NCBI GenBank assembly: GCA_900321775.1
Contig: ONXE01000006.1
Span: forward strand, 1-23,914
From: an uncultured Bacteroidales bacterium
Lineage (GTDB): Bacteria; Bacteroidota; Bacteroidia; Bacteroidales; Paludibacteraceae
Length of the DNA: 23,914 nt
Reading direction: 5' to 3'
Shown here piece by piece: positions 21,154 to 23,914 of the stretch. The notes under the pieces were generated by a model, which saw nothing but the letters and a program-made list of their open reading frames with translations, was not told where the DNA came from and made no database searches. Position 1 is the stretch's first letter. Each line of letters begins with the position of its first letter. Both the position numbers and the translations under genes were made by a program.

Positions 21154-21650
21154 ACGACAGCAACTGGAACGCTTCTGCCTTTTTCGAGGACCTGACACGA
21201 CGCAACAAGTTGGCGCAGGAAAAAGGCTTCCGCTTTTGTCGTGTGAGTGGTCTGGACGGCTTCGAGGAAGCCTTGCAAGCTATGCTTTCGACCACCGCTT
21301 TTGTGTGCGTGAGTGACCTCTCACAGGGCTTCACGGCTCTCAACAACACACCCCGGACACGCCGCGTCAAAACAGTGTTTCTCGCTGTGCGGTGTGCTGT
21401 TGATGACATGGAGGCTCGGCAAACCTGCCTTGACACCATGCAGGAACTGTTCCGGCAGTTTATGTCGGTACTCATCCAAGAGGAAACGCGCCTTCGGGAG
21501 CGGTTTATCTATCTCGATCCAAAGATAAACTTTCACGAGATAGACCGCTATTTCTTTTCCGGCTGTGCTTGTGCTTTCTTTGAAATAGCTATTGACAAAT
21601 ATACGGACTTGCGTTTTAATCCGGAGGAGTGGGAAACGCCAACCGCTTAA
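21150..21650 (+). CDS. Hypothetical phage protein (tail/neck completion candidate)
   Basis: A 166-aa protein starting in an ATGA overlap with the preceding gene. It has a compact alpha/beta composition ('FRFCRVSGLDGFEEALQAML' and 'KINFHEIDRYFFSGCACAFF'), the size and layout often seen for tail-terminator or neck proteins, but no diagnostic motif. It lies between an unknown protein and the candidate small terminase. Confidence 0.55.
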   Translation: MNDSNWNASAFFEDLTRRNKLAQEKGFRFCRVSGLDGFEEALQAMLSTTAFVCVSDLSQGFTALNNTPRTRRVKTVFLAVRCAVDDMEARQTCLDTMQELFRQFMSVLIQEETRLRERFIYLDPKINFHEIDRYFFSGCACAFFEIAIDKYTDLRFNPEEWETPTA

Positions 21651-21654
21651 TGCA

Positions 21655-21936
21655 ATGCTTATGGACTACACAGAAGAGATACTTCAGCAGATAGAGCAGC
21701 TTGCGTCTATCTATATGCCAATACGTGACATCGCCCTCATCATCGAGGTCGATGAAACGGCACTACGTGAGGACATCCAATGCCAGACGAACCCTGCTTC
21801 TCGTGCTTACCGCAAGGGTAAAGCCCTCTCCAAGGTGGCACTCCATCAGCAGGAGATGAACCTCGCTCGTGTAGGCTCGCCTTTGGCATTGGAAAACGCC
21901 CGTCAGAACTTGCTTGATATGGAAGACGATGAGTAG
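21655..21936 (+). CDS. Candidate small terminase subunit or DNA-binding protein
   Basis: A 93-aa protein. The segment 'IRDIALIIEVDETALREDIQ' (about 19-38) has helix-turn-helix spacing, followed by a basic helix 'YRKGKALSKVALHQQEMNLA', a layout seen in small terminases that recognise pac sites. ATG at 21655 or 21661 both work. It overlaps the next gene by 8 bp. Two terminase-small-like genes in a row is unusual, so one may have another role. Confidence 0.5.
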   Translation: MLMDYTEEILQQIEQLASIYMPIRDIALIIEVDETALREDIQCQTNPASRAYRKGKALSKVALHQQEMNLARVGSPLALENARQNLLDMEDDE

Positions 21937-22546
21937 AAGCAACATCCGTGACATAGCGCAACGCGACCTTTTCACAGCAGAAAAGCAGCTGAAGGAGTTA
22001 TACACTTCGGATGAGGTCGCTCATGTCTTGCGTTTGCGCGAGATGTACTCTTGGTTTATCTCCAACCCGGACAGCCGTGACCGGCAGTTCATCGCACAGG
22101 AGAAAGACCGCTATGGCATAGGCACCACGCAGGCATACGCAGACCTCGCTATTGTCAAGATGTTGCTACCGTTGCTATCATCGGCAAGCAGAGACTTTCA
22201 CCGCTATCGAGCCAACGAGATGTTGCTTGAAACCTATCGTATGGCAAAGGCTCGCAAGGACACCAAGACCATGGAGCGTGCCGCTGCGTCCTACGCAAAA
22301 TACAACCGCGTGGATCTGGAGGACGAGCAGGTGCTGCCATACGACATGATAGTGGTGCAGCCGTTCACTGCTACCAGTGATCCGACCGTCCTCGGCTTGA
22401 AACCCATTCCGAACCTGCAACAGAAGATTGACAAACTGCTTGCCAAGTACCGCGCAGAAACGATTGACATCGAGGATATTGAGTACGAGGAAGCCGACCT
22501 TGAAGAAACGATTTATTTCCCCTCTAACGAAGAAACGAATGGCTGA
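21929..22546 (+). CDS. Candidate packaging protein (second small terminase-like)
   Basis: A 205-aa helical protein directly upstream of the large terminase, overlapping it by 8 bp. Residues 40-80 include 'FIAQEKDRYGIGTTQAYADL' and residues 110-135 'KARKDTKTMERAAASYAKYN', a basic helical region suited to DNA binding. The C-terminus is acidic. ATG at 21929 is used; an in-frame TTG at 21914 overlaps the previous gene further. A DNA-recognition role in packaging fits position and composition. Confidence 0.5.
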   Translation: MSRSNIRDIAQRDLFTAEKQLKELYTSDEVAHVLRLREMYSWFISNPDSRDRQFIAQEKDRYGIGTTQAYADLAIVKMLLPLLSSASRDFHRYRANEMLLETYRMAKARKDTKTMERAAASYAKYNRVDLEDEQVLPYDMIVVQPFTATSDPTVLGLKPIPNLQQKIDKLLAKYRAETIDIEDIEYEEADLEETIYFPSNEETNG

Positions 22547-23840
22547 TGTATATTTCAATAATCCCCAACGCCGCACGCAGCTCATCGGTGCAAATACCAC
22601 CGTCATCGTTGCAGGTCGTCGTACAGGAAAAACGGACTCCATTGCTTCGCCCTTTGTGCTACGCAATATGCAACGAATGTCGGGTAGCACAGGTGGCATT
22701 GTTGTACCTACGTTCAAGCATGGCTTGACGAACACAATACCGGGACTGCTTGCGGCTTGGAAACGTTGGGGCTTTCTCAATGGTGTGCATTATGTAGTCG
22801 GCCGAAAGCCGCCGAAAGGCTTTCAGACGGCTATCATTGAGCCTACCGACTACGAGCATGTAATTTCGTTCTACAATGGCAGTCGCGCTATCATCATTTC
22901 CCAAGACCGGCCGGGTTCGTCCAACTCACTCACGCTGTCTTGGCTCCTCATCGATGAAGCCAAGTTCATCGACTACGAGCGTCTGAAAGATGAAACGCTC
23001 CCTGCCAATGGTGGTATCAAGTCATACTTTGGCAAGCACTCCTTCAATCATTCCATCCTTATCTTGTCGGATATGCCCCAGACCAAGAAAGGGTCTTGGT
23101 TTTTGCATTATGAGGACAAAATGGATAAGGAACTCATCGCCACCATTGAGGCTACTGTTTGCGAGATTTGGAAAGTCAAGCAGCGCATCAAAAATGATAG
23201 AGCAGCGGGCAAGACACCGCCGGAGTACCTGCGCAAGCACCTGCGGCATTTGGATAAGCAACTCAATCAGATGCGCTCGGTCGCTGTGTACTACAAAGAG
23301 TATTCCTCTATTGAGAACCTGCAACTGCTTGGTGAGACGTACATCAAGCAGATGAAACGCGACCTCACACCGCTCACTTTCCAAACATCCATCCTTTGCC
23401 AACGCATAGGCATTGCCAAGGACGGCTTCTATTCCTCGATGAGGGAAGCGCACTATTACGATGCCTCGAACTTTGAGTATTTAGACGCTATGTGGGCAGA
23501 CCTCGCTGCCACTGGCGAGTTGCTCACTCTGCCCACCACCGTCCAACAGGACAGCGATGTAGTGCCTGACATGCCGCTCTACATCGGTATGGACTACAAC
23601 GCCAACATCAACTGGATTGTTGCTGGTCAGCCTGTAGGGAAACGGCTGAATGTAGTCAAGTCCTTTTATACCAAGTTCGAGAGGAAAATCCCTGCGCTCA
23701 TTGCCGATTTCTGCGCCTACTACGAGACACACCAAAACAAGACGGTCGTTTTCTATTACGACACCACCGCCCTCGGCTCCAACTATGCCGTCAATGAGCA
23801 GGATTTCCGTTGGGTGGTGGTTCTTTTGCAAATTAGTTGA
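22539..23840 (+). CDS. Terminase large subunit, C-terminally truncated
   Basis: A 433-aa packaging motor. The ATPase centre is intact: Walker A 'AGRRTGKT' (25-32) and Walker B D139-E140 in 'SWLLIDEAKF'. The RNase H-like nuclease starts normally, with D352 in 'GMDYNANI' and D408 in 'FYYDTTALGSN'. After 'NEQDFRWVVV' the frame runs into 'LLQIS' and stop. Large terminases of this type usually continue about 80-120 residues to a third acidic residue, which is absent. The lost end suggests interruption near 23815. Without the complete nuclease the protein should not resolve concatemers, so virion production from this copy is doubtful. Confidence 0.75.
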   Translation: MADVYFNNPQRRTQLIGANTTVIVAGRRTGKTDSIASPFVLRNMQRMSGSTGGIVVPTFKHGLTNTIPGLLAAWKRWGFLNGVHYVVGRKPPKGFQTAIIEPTDYEHVISFYNGSRAIIISQDRPGSSNSLTLSWLLIDEAKFIDYERLKDETLPANGGIKSYFGKHSFNHSILILSDMPQTKKGSWFLHYEDKMDKELIATIEATVCEIWKVKQRIKNDRAAGKTPPEYLRKHLRHLDKQLNQMRSVAVYYKEYSSIENLQLLGETYIKQMKRDLTPLTFQTSILCQRIGIAKDGFYSSMREAHYYDASNFEYLDAMWADLAATGELLTLPTTVQQDSDVVPDMPLYIGMDYNANINWIVAGQPVGKRLNVVKSFYTKFERKIPALIADFCAYYETHQNKTVVFYYDTTALGSNYAVNEQDFRWVVVLLQIS

Positions 23841-23914
23841 AGATTGTGTAGGTATATTTGGTGCGAATCCTGCCGCATTCTTTACGTCTTAAACTTTCGC
23901 ATATAGCGCAGATT
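23815..23914. mobile_element. Possible insertion-sequence end interrupting the terminase
   Basis: Beyond about 23815 no frame continues the terminase. On the minus strand the last 30 nt read NLRYMRKFKT followed by a stop (23884-23882), which could be the C-terminus of a transposase reading leftwards. Only 100 bp are visible and no inverted repeat or target duplication can be shown, so this is a hypothesis. Confidence 0.3.

Noticed and set aside
23701..23892. 63-codon plus-strand frame at the right edge
   Set aside because: Most of it is a shifted reading of the terminase, with no start context.

Overview
The window looks like a member of the Bacteroidales (Bacteroides/Prevotella-type). The best evidence is a set of promoters of the form TTG-N20-TAnnTTTG, the Bacteroidetes housekeeping type, on both strands, together with A/T-rich translation starts without strong Shine-Dalgarno sequences. 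Positions 1 to about 1220 look chromosomal: a lipoprotein of the serine beta-lactamase/esterase family, a seven-unit 11-bp tandem repeat and a terminator. At 1211-1290 two tandem copies of a tRNA 3' end (T-arm plus acceptor strand, minus strand) mark the probable left end of an integrated element. The element then runs to the right edge of the window; no integrase or complete tRNA is visible, so its other end lies outside.

The element is phage-like. Its early region (about 1.5-5.8 kb) has candidate operators, a promoter, two small related helix-turn-helix-like proteins, a hypothetical protein and a 1087-aa CHC2/TOPRIM primase fused to a P-loop helicase domain. Directly downstream, 5.94-6.15 kb, is a helically phased array of TTCTACA heptamers, a candidate replication origin. 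An accessory block follows (6.4-10.65 kb): a stand-alone MutS mismatch-recognition domain, several small unknown proteins, a cupin, an ArdC N-terminal-domain protein and ArdA. The known anti-restriction genes make this block look like an anti-defence island. Two genes in it share a duplicated leader of about 285 bp and an N-terminal module carrying a consensus sliding-clamp-binding peptide (QLSLF / QLDLF).

The late region (10.7-23.8 kb) holds phage morphogenesis genes in unusual order: two unknown proteins, a ClpP-like prohead protease with a coiled-coil C-terminus and a possible internal scaffold start, the probable major capsid protein, a tail-like protein, a phosphoribosyltransferase, a helical unknown, a phospholipase-D-like protein and a small conserved protein. 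Next comes an AbiE-type toxin-antitoxin pair on the opposite strand with its own promoter and a shared bidirectional terminator. The plus-strand late genes then resume with the probable portal, three unknown proteins (one perhaps a connector), two candidate small-terminase/packaging proteins and the large terminase. Many neighbours overlap by 4-20 bp, consistent with polycistronic expression.

The large terminase reading frame is lost near 23.81 kb, before the end of its nuclease domain, probably by an insertion continuing past the window. The copy is therefore probably defective unless that is an assembly artefact. The most interesting candidates for new biology are the duplicated leader plus clamp-tag module with exchangeable C-termini, the phased TTCTACA array, a family of three terminator hairpins with a conserved bulged A, and the unknown small genes beside ArdA/ArdC.
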